Shown here piece by piece: positions 9,649 through 18,391 of a stretch of 64,000 nt of DNA. The DNA lies in contig JBHIXH010000001.1 of the NCBI GenBank assembly GCA_041984885.1, positions 1 to 64,000 on the forward strand, in the 5' to 3' direction. Made by a program: the position numbers and the translations under genes. Numbering within the stretch: position 1 is the stretch's first letter; each line of letters starts with the position of its first letter. The notes beneath the pieces were generated by a model. The model was given only the letters and a program-made list of their open reading frames with translations, was not told where the DNA came from and did not search any database. This DNA is from UBA4486 sp041984885 (lineage in GTDB: Bacteria > Pseudomonadota > Gammaproteobacteria > Eutrophobiales > Eutrophobiaceae).

Positions 9649-10788
9649 CTAGTTATCGACAGAAACCAATTGACCGTCCGCCAGTGCCGCAACATCCCGG
9701 GCAACGATCCTGGAACCGGCCTCAATACCGGTGACCGATTGCAAATCTTCAAAGCGAACCTGCATTTTCACCGGGATGCGTTGCAATTGTTCGTTTTCGA
9801 TTTTAAACAGGTAGCTTCTGCCTTCGTCGTACAGGATCGCAGAGGCAGGCACCACCGAAACATTGTTTAGCGACTTGCCTGGCAGCCTGGCGACGGCCAG
9901 TTGTCCGGGAAATAAATCCTGTCCAGGCAAGCGGATGCGGATGGCATGCGTCAACGTGTCCGGCTGCGGATCGGATTCTATCGCGATGATCCAGCCCTGC
10001 AGTTGACCGTTTTCTGTTTCAACCTGAACCACCTGGTTCAGTTGCAGCACCCGGACCATATCGCTGGTCACCTCCAGATATAAATCGAGTTCATCCAGTT
10101 GCACGATCTTCGCCGCGACCTGGCCGGCATTCGCGTAATCACCGGCTTCAAACGTCACCGCGTTGACAGTGGCTGCAAACGGTGCCTGCAGTCTCGTCCG
10201 CGTGACGTCACGTTCGGCGCGGTTCAGTTGCGCGTGCTTTGTTTGCAAGCGCGAACTCGCTGTTTGCACCGCATGACTCAGGCTGGATTCTTCCGCTTTC
10301 AGTTTCAACACTCCCTGCATCGCGGTATCGAAGTTCGATTGAGAGGCAAGCGATTCCTGACCGAGCTTTTTCAGGCGTTCCACTTCTCTTTGTTGCAGTT
10401 CCCGCTCTTGCCGGACCAGCTCAAGCAGGTCACGGTCACGCGCGATTGCCTCCTGCTCCTGCCGCATCAGGGCCTGTGTCTCTGCCAGGCGATCGCGGTA
10501 ATCACCGTCTTCTATCTGCAACAAGGTATCGCCGGCTTCAACCCGATGCCCGGGCTCGACAAAACGCTGCACAATGCGACCGGATAATTCAAAACGTAAT
10601 TCCGCATGGCGGGCTGGTTGCAGCTTACCGGTCAGTTCTGTCAGCGGCTGGATATCCCGCCGCTCTACCTCGGTGGCGACGACCCTGGCAACCGGTAATG
10701 AGCGCAACTCGGCTTTCGTTTCCGGCTTTGTCCAGAGCAACATCAGGATAGCCAGGGTGGTGGTGATAATAACGGACAGAATCTTCAT
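9649..10788 (-). CDS. RND efflux periplasmic adaptor (membrane fusion protein)
   Basis: Adaptor subunit of 379 residues that links the RND pump to an outer-membrane channel. One N-terminal hydrophobic segment (about 2-20) acts as membrane anchor or uncleaved signal. It is followed by a barrel-sandwich half-motif (ELRFELSGRIVQRFVEPGHRVEAGDTL), a long coiled-coil hairpin (about 95-190, rich in Gln/Glu/Leu), the second lipoyl half (LQAPFAATVNAVTFEAGDYANAGQ) and a beta-barrel domain. It heads the operon adaptor, pump, SDR and is divergent from lptD. No TolC-like channel gene is in the window, so a channel encoded elsewhere is inferred. Confidence 0.92.
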   Translation of the reverse strand: MKILSVIITTTLAILMLLWTKPETKAELRSLPVARVVATEVERRDIQPLTELTGKLQPARHAELRFELSGRIVQRFVEPGHRVEAGDTLLQIEDGDYRDRLAETQALMRQEQEAIARDRDLLELVRQERELQQREVERLKKLGQESLASQSNFDTAMQGVLKLKAEESSLSHAVQTASSRLQTKHAQLNRAERDVTRTRLQAPFAATVNAVTFEAGDYANAGQVAAKIVQLDELDLYLEVTSDMVRVLQLNQVVQVETENGQLQGWIIAIESDPQPDTLTHAIRIRLPGQDLFPGQLAVARLPGKSLNNVSVVPASAILYDEGRSYLFKIENEQLQRIPVKMQVRFEDLQSVTGIEAGSRIVARDVAALADGQLVSVDN

Positions 10789-10937
10789 AAATTACTTTAA
10801 GTTAGGACGCGATTATTTCAGCGATTACAGCAATATGACCCGCAAATTTCATAAAAATTTGAAGCGAAAACCATTCTATGCGATTTTAGCCAATCGGTGT
10901 TACCGACACTGCCATAATAATAAAGAAACATGTGCTG

Positions 10938-13208
10938 ATGTATCAGGGAAAACCTCGTCTTCGACTACTGAATCTGGCGTTCCTGGTCGGGTTGCCGTTC
11001 GGCTCGCTTGCGGCTGACTGGCAATACTGTCCAACGCCGCTGGATATTCCTGCTCGACCGATTCTCGACGTCGAACTGGAGTCCGAAGACATTCACGTGG
11101 AATCGGATGAGGCTGAACTGGTTGAAGGTGGTACCTCGACGCTGACCGGTAACGTTGAATTAACCAAAGGTCAGCAGCAAATTCGCGCCAACCAGCTTCA
11201 ATATAACGACGTCGATGATACCGCCGGGTTGCAAGGTAACGTCCATTACTGGGATACCTCGGTATTTCTGTTCAGCGAATCAGCCGACCTGCAACTGGAC
11301 CAGGGTACCGGCGAATTTTCCAACGCGGATTATCGCATTGTCGACAACCGCGGCCGCGGCCATGCCGAGCGCCTGTTTCTCGATGTCGGTACGCGAACCG
11401 AACTGGGCGGCGTCGATTACAGTACCTGTGATCCGGCCGATAATTTCTGGAAACTGTCTGCCGATGAAATCAACCTGGATCACGTTGAGGAATGGGGTAA
11501 CGCTAAAAACGTTGTATTAAAGATTAAAGATGTGCCGGTGTTTTACAGCCCGTATATGTCGTTCCCGCTCAGTGATAAACGCAAAACCGGTTTTCTGACA
11601 CCGAGTATCGGCAGCACGAATCAACATGGACTGGATGCGCGCGCACCTTATTACTGGAACATTGCGCCAAACATGGACGCGACATTGACACCACGTGTGT
11701 TGACGAACAGTGGTCTGATGCTGATGGGTGAATATCGTTACTTGCTGGACCAGGGCTTTGGTGAAGTCAGCCTGGAGTACCTGCCGAGTGACAATGAATT
11801 TAATGATGAAGACCGCCACCTGTTTAACTTTACGCATGAGCAGCGCTTTGCCGGAACCGGTGAACTGGAACTGGTTTACAATAATGTCTCGGACAAGGAA
11901 TATTTCGAGGATTTTGGTACGAATATCTTTTTAACGAGCCTGCGTTTTCTCGAACGCCGTGCCGAGGCGACCTACGAAGGCAGCTGGTGGACAGCGCAGG
12001 CACTGGTGCAGGACTACCAGACGGTGGATCGTTCGATTCCATCTGAAAGCCTTCCGTATACACGTCTGCCAAGATTACGTTTCAATACCGCGCTACCTAA
12101 ACGCAATAAACAGTTTAATTTTGGCCTTGACTCGGAGTTCGTTTATTTTGACCGCGGAGATAACGACACATTAGCTGACAATGACGCTGCTCTGCGACTG
12201 GATTTGTATCCGTATGTCAGTTTCCCCATGTCTACCGTCGCCACCTTTCTCGAACCAAAACTGGGCGTGCGTTATACCCAGTACAGCATTACGGACCCGA
12301 TACAAGACAAACACAGTCCCTCCCGCGTACTGCCCGTCTTGAGCGTAGACAGCGGCGTGTTTTTTGAACGGAATGCGAACCTGTTTGGAAAAGACTTGAT
12401 TCAGACCCTGGAACCGCGCCTGTTCTACCTGTATGTGCCGGAAGACGATCAAACAGACATACCTATTTTTGATACCGGTTTTTATGATTTCTCCATCAAC
12501 TCGCTGTTTCGTGATAACCGCTTCAGTGGTGCCGATCGCCATGGCGATACCAACCAGATCACATTTGCGCTGACCACGCGTTTCATCAACGATACCAACG
12601 GTCGGGAACTCGGTTACCTGAGTGTTGGACAAATCTATTACTTTGATGATCGAGAGGTTACCTTGCCCAGCCGTCTCAGAACCGATGAGTCACTGTCACC
12701 GATCGTTGCCGAGTTGCAAACCGAGGTGATACCAAACTGGCGCATTGGCAGCGAGTTTCAATGGGACCCGGCCAGCAACCGTACCGAGAAACTGGTGGCA
12801 CAGGTCCAGTTCAACCCCGGTGACGGACGCGTCGTCAATCTCGGCTATCGCGCCCGCAATGAACGCACCCGTACCCGAATCTCTGTCTTTGACCAGTTGG
12901 CCACGCCAATTGATCTTGAGCAAACCGATATTTCTTTTCGCTGGCCCGTCAACCCGAAATGGAGCGTGGTCGGCCGCTGGAACTATGCGCTACCCGAGAA
13001 CCGCTCGATAGAAATTTTCGGTGGCGTCGAATACGAAGACTGCTGTTGGGGCACGCGTCTGGTCGCCAGGCGATTTCTTGCCGACATCGATGGCGAATTC
13101 GAAACCGGGGTATTTCTGCAAGTCGAGTTGAAAGGTCTGGCCGGTGTTGGTAAAAAGGCCGCCGAATTCCTCGAGAAGAACATCCCTGGATATGAGAAAA
13201 ATTTCTAG
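10938..13208 (+). CDS. lptD: LPS assembly outer-membrane protein LptD
   Basis: Outer-membrane beta-barrel that inserts lipopolysaccharide into the outer leaflet with LptE. About 756 residues: a signal peptide ending near FGSLAADW, an OstA/LptA-like beta-jellyroll domain (ESDEAELVEGGTSTLTGNVE onward) and a large C-terminal barrel. The four cysteines known to form disulfides in LptD are present: one in YCPTP near the mature N-terminus, one in YSTCDPADNFW and the adjacent pair in YEDCCWG. The ATG at 10938 is chosen; a GTG two codons earlier is possible. It starts the lptD-surA-pdxA-ksgA cluster and its 3' end overlaps surA by 17 bases. Confidence 0.96.
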   Translation: MYQGKPRLRLLNLAFLVGLPFGSLAADWQYCPTPLDIPARPILDVELESEDIHVESDEAELVEGGTSTLTGNVELTKGQQQIRANQLQYNDVDDTAGLQGNVHYWDTSVFLFSESADLQLDQGTGEFSNADYRIVDNRGRGHAERLFLDVGTRTELGGVDYSTCDPADNFWKLSADEINLDHVEEWGNAKNVVLKIKDVPVFYSPYMSFPLSDKRKTGFLTPSIGSTNQHGLDARAPYYWNIAPNMDATLTPRVLTNSGLMLMGEYRYLLDQGFGEVSLEYLPSDNEFNDEDRHLFNFTHEQRFAGTGELELVYNNVSDKEYFEDFGTNIFLTSLRFLERRAEATYEGSWWTAQALVQDYQTVDRSIPSESLPYTRLPRLRFNTALPKRNKQFNFGLDSEFVYFDRGDNDTLADNDAALRLDLYPYVSFPMSTVATFLEPKLGVRYTQYSITDPIQDKHSPSRVLPVLSVDSGVFFERNANLFGKDLIQTLEPRLFYLYVPEDDQTDIPIFDTGFYDFSINSLFRDNRFSGADRHGDTNQITFALTTRFINDTNGRELGYLSVGQIYYFDDREVTLPSRLRTDESLSPIVAELQTEVIPNWRIGSEFQWDPASNRTEKLVAQVQFNPGDGRVVNLGYRARNERTRTRISVFDQLATPIDLEQTDISFRWPVNPKWSVVGRWNYALPENRSIEIFGGVEYEDCCWGTRLVARRFLADIDGEFETGVFLQVELKGLAGVGKKAAEFLEKNIPGYEKNF

Positions 13209-14505
13209 TCTGAACCGATTCCTGCAAAAACTCCTGCTGACCGGTATTTTTTCCAACTGTGTTTCGCTGGTGGCCCAGGCGGACGTGCCACTGGATCGGA
13301 TTGTCGCCATCGTCAATGACGACGTGGTGATGATGAGCGAACTGGAAAACAAGATTCGGACGGTTATGGCCCAGATCCGCCAGGCAAACCAGACCCCGCC
13401 GCCGCCATCGGCCCTGGAAAAAGAGATACTCGACCGGATCATCCTGACAAAATTACAACTGCAGACGGCGCAACGCTCCGGTATCCGCGTGAGTGAAGAC
13501 AACCTGAACCGGGCCATCAGTAACATCGCCGCCCAAAACCAGGTGTCGTTACAGGAATTTCGCGAGATTCTTGAGAGTGATGGCTACAGCTTTGAACAGT
13601 TTCGTGAAGACATTCGCAATGAAATCACGATCTCGCAACTGAAGCAGCGCCAGGTGGATAACCGCATTACCGTAACCGAGCGTGAAATTGAGAACTTCCT
13701 TACCAACAAGGAGCACCGGGGCGAGACCGAGACGCAATACCATATCGGCCACATACTGATCGCCATGGATGAAGACTCTGATCAGAGCGAAGTCGAATCG
13801 ACGCGCCTGATTGCAGAAAAAGTGATCGAAGATCTGAAAGCCGGTCATGATTTTGCCGATATGGCGGCCACGGTTTCCGATGGCCAACAGGCAGCCGATG
13901 GCGGCAGTCTGGGCTGGCGTAAAAAAACCCAGATCCCCTCACTGTTTCTCGATTACATTGACGACTTGCAGGCCGGCGATGTCAGTGAACCGATTCAAAA
14001 CCCGAGTGGTTTTCACATAATCAAACTGCTGGAAATCCGTAACAGCGAGAAAACCATCGTCACGCAGACACGCGCCCGCCATATACTCATTAAAACAAAC
14101 CAGTTAGTCAGTGATGATGCAGCTAAAGAAAAGTTAAACGATTTACTGTATCGCATAAAACAGGGCGACAGTTTTGAACAACTGGCGAAGGCGTATTCCG
14201 AAGATACGTTAAGCGCTTTAAAAGGCGGCGACCTGGACTGGCGTAATCCCGGTGAACTGGTGCCCCAGTTTGAAGAAGTCATGGATGAGCTGTCCATCGG
14301 TGAAATCAGTGAACCGTTTCAGACACAGTTTGGCTGGCATGTGATCGAGGTAATCGAGCGCCGCGAACACGACAACACCGAGAACGCACGCCGTACTCGT
14401 GCCCGTGATCAAATCAAAGAGCGTAAAAGCCAGGAAGCGCATGAAAACTGGTTACGCACCCTGCGGCAGGATGCGTATGTCCAGTATCGATTGAATGATT
14501 ACTGA
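13192..14505 (+). CDS. surA: Periplasmic chaperone and peptidyl-prolyl isomerase SurA
   Basis: Periplasmic chaperone for outer-membrane proteins, LptD included. From the ATG at 13192 it has about 437 residues: a signal peptide (MRKISSLNRFLQ to VAQA), the SurA N-terminal chaperone domain (DVPLDRIVAIVNDDVVMMSELE) and two parvulin domains, each with a recognisable YHIGHILI/ARHILI start, GGxLGW/GGDLDW core and GFHIIKL/GWHVIEV end. A longer in-frame start at 13144 would lose the signal peptide. The start lies within the end of lptD and the stop overlaps pdxA by 11 bases, indicating tight coupling. Length matches E. coli SurA (428). Confidence 0.96.
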   Translation: MRKISSLNRFLQKLLLTGIFSNCVSLVAQADVPLDRIVAIVNDDVVMMSELENKIRTVMAQIRQANQTPPPPSALEKEILDRIILTKLQLQTAQRSGIRVSEDNLNRAISNIAAQNQVSLQEFREILESDGYSFEQFREDIRNEITISQLKQRQVDNRITVTEREIENFLTNKEHRGETETQYHIGHILIAMDEDSDQSEVESTRLIAEKVIEDLKAGHDFADMAATVSDGQQAADGGSLGWRKKTQIPSLFLDYIDDLQAGDVSEPIQNPSGFHIIKLLEIRNSEKTIVTQTRARHILIKTNQLVSDDAAKEKLNDLLYRIKQGDSFEQLAKAYSEDTLSALKGGDLDWRNPGELVPQFEEVMDELSIGEISEPFQTQFGWHVIEVIERREHDNTENARRTRARDQIKERKSQEAHENWLRTLRQDAYVQYRLNDY

Positions 14506-15487
14506 TGTCCCCGGCCTGCTGATCACAGCAGGCGAACCGGCCGGTATCGGCCCGGACCTGGTGTTACTGCTGGCACGGGAATCCATTGATGTGGGGTTGA
14601 CCGTGATCGCAGATCCAGACCTGTTACAGCAACGTGCACAGCAGCTTGGTGTTAATGTCCGGATTCAGACCTTTCAATCCCGCGAACGACACCAGCCGGG
14701 GTCACTGCAGGTCCTGCCGGTAAAGCTCAATACCCCGGCTGTCGCAGGCAAGCTCGATGCCAGTAACTCAGCGTATGTCATAGAAACATTAAAACAGGCG
14801 GTGCAGTTGTGTCTGGCAAAACAGTTCGACGCAATCGTCACGGGACCGGTCAGTAAGGCAATCATCAACGACGCCGGCATCGAATTTACCGGCCATACGG
14901 AATATTTTGCTGCTGAATGCCAGGCAGAGTTGCCCGTCATGTTACTGGCCAATGAACAACTGCGGGTTGCCCTGGTCACGACGCATATGCCATTGGCTGA
15001 GGTGGTGAAAGCGATTACTCCGCAACAACTCGAAACCACACTGCGAATCCTGCACAACGATTTAAGAAAATATTTTGCGATCGACCGGCCCCGTATTGCA
15101 GTCTGTGGTCTGAACCCGCATGCCGGTGAGAACGGTCATTTAGGCGATCAGGAACAACGGATCATCGAACCGGTTATAAAAAAATTGCGTTCGCAAGGCT
15201 TTCACCTGTCTGATCCCCTGCCAGCCGATACCGTGTTTACCAAATCAGTCCGTGATCAATATGACGTTGTGCTCAGCATGTTTCACGACCAGGGCTTGCC
15301 GACATTAAAGGCGCTCGGCTTTGGCGAGACCGTCAATATCACGCTGGGGCTGCCCATCATTCGCACATCCGTGGATCACGGAACGGCACTGTCATTGGCC
15401 GGCAGTGGCAAGGCGAACCCCTCCAGCCTGCTGGCTGCCGTCAATCTGGCAAAAAAAATGGTTCACTCAACGCAACTTCAAGGCTGA
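14495..15487 (+). CDS. pdxA: 4-hydroxythreonine-4-phosphate dehydrogenase
   Basis: Cytosolic NAD-dependent dehydrogenase of the DXP-dependent pyridoxal 5'-phosphate pathway; its product condenses in the PdxJ reaction. It has 330 residues, as in E. coli. Family motifs: the N-terminal ITAGEPAGIGPDL, the central VTGPVSKAIINDAGIEFTGHTEY with a metal-ligand histidine, and the later FHDQGLPTLKALGF and RTSVDHGTALSLAG stretches with further metal-binding histidines. The start overlaps the end of surA and ksgA follows after 18 bases, reproducing the well-known surA-pdxA-ksgA order. Confidence 0.97.
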   Translation: MITDVPGLLITAGEPAGIGPDLVLLLARESIDVGLTVIADPDLLQQRAQQLGVNVRIQTFQSRERHQPGSLQVLPVKLNTPAVAGKLDASNSAYVIETLKQAVQLCLAKQFDAIVTGPVSKAIINDAGIEFTGHTEYFAAECQAELPVMLLANEQLRVALVTTHMPLAEVVKAITPQQLETTLRILHNDLRKYFAIDRPRIAVCGLNPHAGENGHLGDQEQRIIEPVIKKLRSQGFHLSDPLPADTVFTKSVRDQYDVVLSMFHDQGLPTLKALGFGETVNITLGLPIIRTSVDHGTALSLAGSGKANPSSLLAAVNLAKKMVHSTQLQG

Positions 15488-15505
15488 TTCAAACCCTTAT
15501 TTCCG

Positions 15506-16291
15506 ATGCCTCATTATGCGCGTAAACGTTTTGGCCAGCATTTTTTAAGAGACGAACACGTGATCGAACGGATTGTCGAGACGATCAATCCGCAAAAAAA
15601 CGAAGCCATCATTGAAATTGGCCCCGGTCACGGCGCAATTACCAAACCGTTACTGCAACGGGATATTGAACTGCATGTTATCGAGCTGGATCGTGACCTG
15701 ATTGGTGAGCTCCGGAAACTCAATACGTCTTACCCTACCCTGAATGTGATCCAGCAGGACGCATTACAGTTGGACGTTCAGGATCTGACCAGTGAAAAAA
15801 TCCGCGTCGTCGGTAACTTGCCGTATAACATCTCAAGTCCGTTGTTGTTTCATCTGTTTACGCAGCGCGACTTAATAAAGGACATGACATTTATGCTGCA
15901 AAAAGAGGTGGTGGCACGGATCTGTGCCGAGGTCGGGACATCTGCCTACAGTCGCCTGTCGGTCATGGCGCAATACATGTGTGAAGTCAGCCATGTATTT
16001 GATGTCCCACCGACCGCTTTTTCTCCACCTCCAAGAGTGGACTCTGCCATTGTGACGTTACGCCCGAAAGAACCCGAACCCGGTCTGGATGAGCAGTTGT
16101 TCGCGCGTGTCGTACAAAAAGCCTTCTCGCAAAGACGCAAGATGATTCGCAATAACCTCGGCGACTGGTTTGAACCGCAGGACTTTGCCGATGCAGACAT
16201 TGCCACCGACAGCCGCCCGCAAACCCTGCATGTCGACCACTATATATCGCTGACACGATGCCTGATGAAATATCCTGGGCGGTATTCTTAA
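15506..16291 (+). CDS. rsmA: 16S rRNA (adenine1518/1519-N6) dimethyltransferase KsgA
   Basis: Dimethylates two adjacent adenines in helix 45 of 16S rRNA late in small-subunit assembly, using S-adenosylmethionine. It has 261 residues. Motifs: KRFGQHFLRD at the N-terminus, the SAM-binding IEIGPGHGAITKPLL, the acidic ELDRDL and the catalytic NLPYNISSPLLFHL. The C-terminal domain contains AFSQRRKMIRNNL. Its TAA is intact, but an IS1595-family element begins four bases later, so the usual downstream partners apaG and apaH are displaced (they lie near 30 kb). The last codons read RYS and do not appear truncated. Confidence 0.96.
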   Translation: MPHYARKRFGQHFLRDEHVIERIVETINPQKNEAIIEIGPGHGAITKPLLQRDIELHVIELDRDLIGELRKLNTSYPTLNVIQQDALQLDVQDLTSEKIRVVGNLPYNISSPLLFHLFTQRDLIKDMTFMLQKEVVARICAEVGTSAYSRLSVMAQYMCEVSHVFDVPPTAFSPPPRVDSAIVTLRPKEPEPGLDEQLFARVVQKAFSQRRKMIRNNLGDWFEPQDFADADIATDSRPQTLHVDHYISLTRCLMKYPGRYS

Positions 16292-16295
16292 CAAC
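16288..16295 (+). repeat. Target-site duplication, left copy
   Basis: The octamer TTAACAAC directly precedes the left inverted repeat and recurs exactly at 19075-19082 directly after the right inverted repeat. An 8-bp target duplication is characteristic of the IS1595 family. This copy contains the ksgA stop codon (TAA at 16289-16291). Perfect identity of the two copies suggests a recent insertion. Confidence 0.95.
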
Positions 16296-16321
16296 GGTGA
16301 TTATATACTTGACAAAGGTAG
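16296..16321 (+). repeat. Left terminal inverted repeat of the IS1595-family element
   Basis: Twenty-six bases starting GGTGATTATATACTTGACA and ending AAGGTAG; they match the reverse complement of 19049-19074 without mismatch. The repeat contains a consensus -35 hexamer TTGACA (16309-16314) reading inward and a consensus -10 hexamer TATAAT reading outward on the minus strand (16300-16305). Confidence 0.95.
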
Positions 16322-16337
16322 GTAAGCCTGTAATACT
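16309..16337 (+). promoter_or_regulatory. Inward promoter for the transposase
   Basis: TTGACA (16309-16314, inside the left inverted repeat), a 17-base spacer, then AATACT (16332-16337, 4/6 match to TATAAT). Placed 34 bases before the transposase ATG, so it is the probable promoter of the transposase and downstream cargo. A CTTCGA/TCGAAG inverted repeat (16336-16341 and 16362-16367) lies between it and the start codon and could fold over the ribosome-binding region. Confidence 0.6.
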
Positions 16338-16370
16338 TCGACTATATTTTGATAATTTAGTTCGAAGACC

Positions 16371-17291
16371 ATGTGCGACATCAATTCACCATTTTTTCAG
16401 GATGAAGACAAAGCCCGCGAGCACCTAGAGTCTCAGCGTTGGCCTGACGGCCCAGTTTGTCCGCATTGCGGCGGTTGTGAGCGCAATTACCCAATTGAAG
16501 CGAACAAAGACAAGAAGATTAGAAAAGGGCTTTATCACTGCAATGATTGTGAAAAGCAGTTTTCAGTCACAGTTGGGACAGTCTTTGAACGATCAAAAGT
16601 TCCATTGCATAAATGGTTGCTGGCTACCTATCTCTATTGCTCATCAAAGAAAGGTTTTTCAGCGAAACAGTTAGAGCGCACTCTTGGCGTGTCGTACAAG
16701 ACAGCCTGGTTTATGGCGCATCGTATCCGTGAAGCTATGCGCGAATCAGAAACCGGCAAAATGGGCGGTGGCGGCGGTTTCGTTGAAGTCGATGAAACCT
16801 ATGTCGGTCGTAAGACTTCTCGTAAAGGTGAACCATCACGCAAGTTCGGCCCGAAAGAAAAAGAGAAAGTTATCTCGTTAGTAGAACGTGGCGGCGCGGT
16901 TCGCTCTCACCATGTAAACCGCGTTGATTCAACTACGGTTAAAAAGATACTGGATAAAGAAGTCTTCAATGATTCAGCCATTATGACCGATCAGGCTACG
17001 TTCTATCCGCTTGCTACCCGTGACCATGCCGGTCATGGCACAGTCAATCACTCAATCTATGAGTATGTACGTGGCCCTGTTCATACAAACACGATAGAAG
17101 GGTATTTCTCTATTCTTAAACGTGGTTTGAATGGCGTATATCAGCATGTTTCTAAACAACATTTGAAGCGATATCTCAGTGAGTATGATTTTCGCTATAC
17201 TTATAGAGAAAGGAATGGTTTCGATGACTTGGCTCGCACGAATATTGCATTAAAGGGAATTCAAGGCAAAAGGTTGCTATACCGGGACTGA
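16371..17291 (+). CDS. IS1595-family (ISXO2-like) transposase
   Basis: DDE-type transposase of 306 residues that mobilises this element. An N-terminal zinc ribbon has CPHC at Cys30/Cys33 and CNDC at Cys57/Cys60. A helix-turn-helix-like region follows (about 95-120, FSAKQLERTLGVSYKTAWFM). The ISXO2-like catalytic core has Asp141 (VEVDETYVG), Asp207 (IMTDQATFY), and Glu243 with Asn240 and Lys250 in HTNTIEGYFSILKRG. A GGGGG linker sits at 132-136. All motifs are intact with no frameshift, so the enzyme may be active. The Panacea-domain gene starts five bases after its stop. Confidence 0.95.
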   Translation: MCDINSPFFQDEDKAREHLESQRWPDGPVCPHCGGCERNYPIEANKDKKIRKGLYHCNDCEKQFSVTVGTVFERSKVPLHKWLLATYLYCSSKKGFSAKQLERTLGVSYKTAWFMAHRIREAMRESETGKMGGGGGFVEVDETYVGRKTSRKGEPSRKFGPKEKEKVISLVERGGAVRSHHVNRVDSTTVKKILDKEVFNDSAIMTDQATFYPLATRDHAGHGTVNHSIYEYVRGPVHTNTIEGYFSILKRGLNGVYQHVSKQHLKRYLSEYDFRYTYRERNGFDDLARTNIALKGIQGKRLLYRD

Positions 17292-17296
17292 TCAAT

Positions 17297-17824
17297 ATGC
17301 AATTCAATAGAGATAAATTCACTGCTGCTGTGCATTACGTGTGCAGAAAGTTTGCTATGGAGCCTGAAAAGCTTGGCAAAACCAAGCTTCATAAAATTCT
17401 ATGGCTGTCAGATATATGGCATTACCGTCAATATGGCGACCCATTGACGGGCGCGACATATATTAAAATGCCTTATGGCCCCTTTGCTCAAGCCCTATCA
17501 GATACTTTAAGTTTATTAGAGAAAAGCGGAAATCTTTATTCTAGAAAAGTTGATGTTGGAGAGTTTGAAAAGTTTGAATTAATTGGTAAAGGCGATCCCG
17601 ATATGAGTGCTTTTAGTAAATCAGAAATGATGATGCTAGAAGAAGCTGCAAACTATGTAGCGGAAAATCATACGGCGGGAAGCATTAGCGATAAAACTCA
17701 TGACGAAGTTTGGGAAATGGCTGACTTACAAGAGGCAATTCCCTATGAGGCTATGATTGCCAGTCCTGCAAAGATCACGGAAGAACATTTTGCTTGGGTT
17801 CGGAGTGAGATAGCAAAACATTAA
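17297..17824 (+). CDS. Panacea (SocA/DUF4065-like) domain protein, putative antitoxin
   Basis: A 175-residue cytosolic protein with the Panacea-domain layout: TKLHKILWLSDIWHYRQYGDPLTGATYIKMPYGPF near 30-65 is the family signature (LxKLLYxxDxxxxxxxGxxxTGxxYxxxxxGP). A helical C-terminal half follows. In the literature Panacea proteins act as antitoxins against many unrelated toxins, and SocA acts as an adaptor for toxin proteolysis. Here the gene lies between the transposase (5 bases) and a RelE/ParE-like gene (9 bases), a typical two-gene arrangement carried by a mobile element. The domain call is good; the antitoxin role is inferred from context. Confidence 0.8.
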   Translation: MQFNRDKFTAAVHYVCRKFAMEPEKLGKTKLHKILWLSDIWHYRQYGDPLTGATYIKMPYGPFAQALSDTLSLLEKSGNLYSRKVDVGEFEKFELIGKGDPDMSAFSKSEMMMLEEAANYVAENHTAGSISDKTHDEVWEMADLQEAIPYEAMIASPAKITEEHFAWVRSEIAKH

Positions 17825-17833
17825 GGTTTAGTT

Positions 17834-18115
17834 TTGGCAAAAGGAAAGGCTCAAGCAAGAACGATCCGAGAAGAAGCTTTAGTAGCTAGGCGGATTGACG
17901 AAGGAATTAAAAAGAATCCCCGTTTGGAAGAAATGTGGGAAGGTTTAAAATATTGGATTTCAAGGAATCCGGCGAGAGGAAGGCGAGTTCCTGGCACTGA
18001 TTATTTTGTTTACGTAACGAAATCTTGGGCTCCGGGCGGAGTTCCTAGTATTTGGGTTTATTACAAGGTTGATGATAATTATGTCTACATCGAAGGATCA
18101 AAAATCGACTGGTAA
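17834..18115 (+). CDS. Small RelE/ParE-like protein, putative toxin of the Panacea pair
   Basis: A 93-residue basic protein from a TTG start with AAGG eight bases upstream. The second half, LKYWISRNPARGRRVPGTDYFVY followed by SIWVYYKVDDNYVYIEG, has the shape of the RelE/ParE toxin fold: a helix, a P-x-x-G-x-x-V-P turn, then beta strands ending in a hydrophobic VYYKVDDxxVYIEG pair. This is pattern recognition only; no catalytic residues can be confirmed. It follows the Panacea-domain gene by nine bases, which supports a toxin role. Its 3' end overlaps a small basic gene by 35 bases. It could be an unrelated cargo protein. Confidence 0.6.
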   Translation: MAKGKAQARTIREEALVARRIDEGIKKNPRLEEMWEGLKYWISRNPARGRRVPGTDYFVYVTKSWAPGGVPSIWVYYKVDDNYVYIEGSKIDW

Positions 18116-18230
18116 AAAGGAAGATGAAAAGTTATTCAACGACACCTTAAAGGTTATGTTGAATACGCCGCCAAAGAAAAAAGCTTCAAAGAAAACCAAG
18201 CCGCCCCGAAAGGCGGCTCAAAAAAAATGA
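18081..18230 (+). CDS. Small basic protein, function unknown
   Basis: A 49-residue reading frame from an ATG at 18081 to TGA at 18230, overlapping the preceding gene by 35 bases in another frame. The protein has a charged N-terminus, a short core KLFNDTLKVMLNTPPKKK and a very lysine-rich tail (KKASKKTKPPRKAAQKK). Small proteins with a similar xxFxxxLKxMLxTPP core are, from memory, common beside small cargo and toxin-antitoxin genes, but I know no function. AAGG lies about 11 bases upstream. A third component (for example a nucleic-acid-binding regulator) is possible; this is speculation. Confidence 0.5.
   Translation: MSTSKDQKSTGKKEDEKLFNDTLKVMLNTPPKKKASKKTKPPRKAAQKK
18199..18218 (-). terminator. 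Probable terminator for the minus-strand cargo gene
   Basis: A 7-bp perfect stem (AGCCGCC/GGCGGCT) with a 6-base loop. On the minus strand it is followed by TGGTTTTCTTTG, as in a Rho-independent terminator; on the plus strand it is followed by an A-run and would not terminate. It lies 174 bases beyond the stop of the minus-strand gene at 18392 and within the 3' end of the small basic gene. Confidence 0.5.
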
Positions 18231-18391
18231 CCGTACTTTTCTATACGTTATTACTACGTCTTTTCGATCAATTTATATTCAGGGGCATCGAAGGCAACTA
18301 TGCGCGAGTCAGTTTGAAAGTTTCATTCATTCAAACACGCGATTTCCTCATGACTGAGGAACAGGTAGCCGCCAACATTGCCACCTTCAGG

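Noticed and set aside
12171..12632. Minus-strand frame inside lptD
   Set aside because: Lies wholly within an unambiguous lptD frame; no ribosome-binding site.
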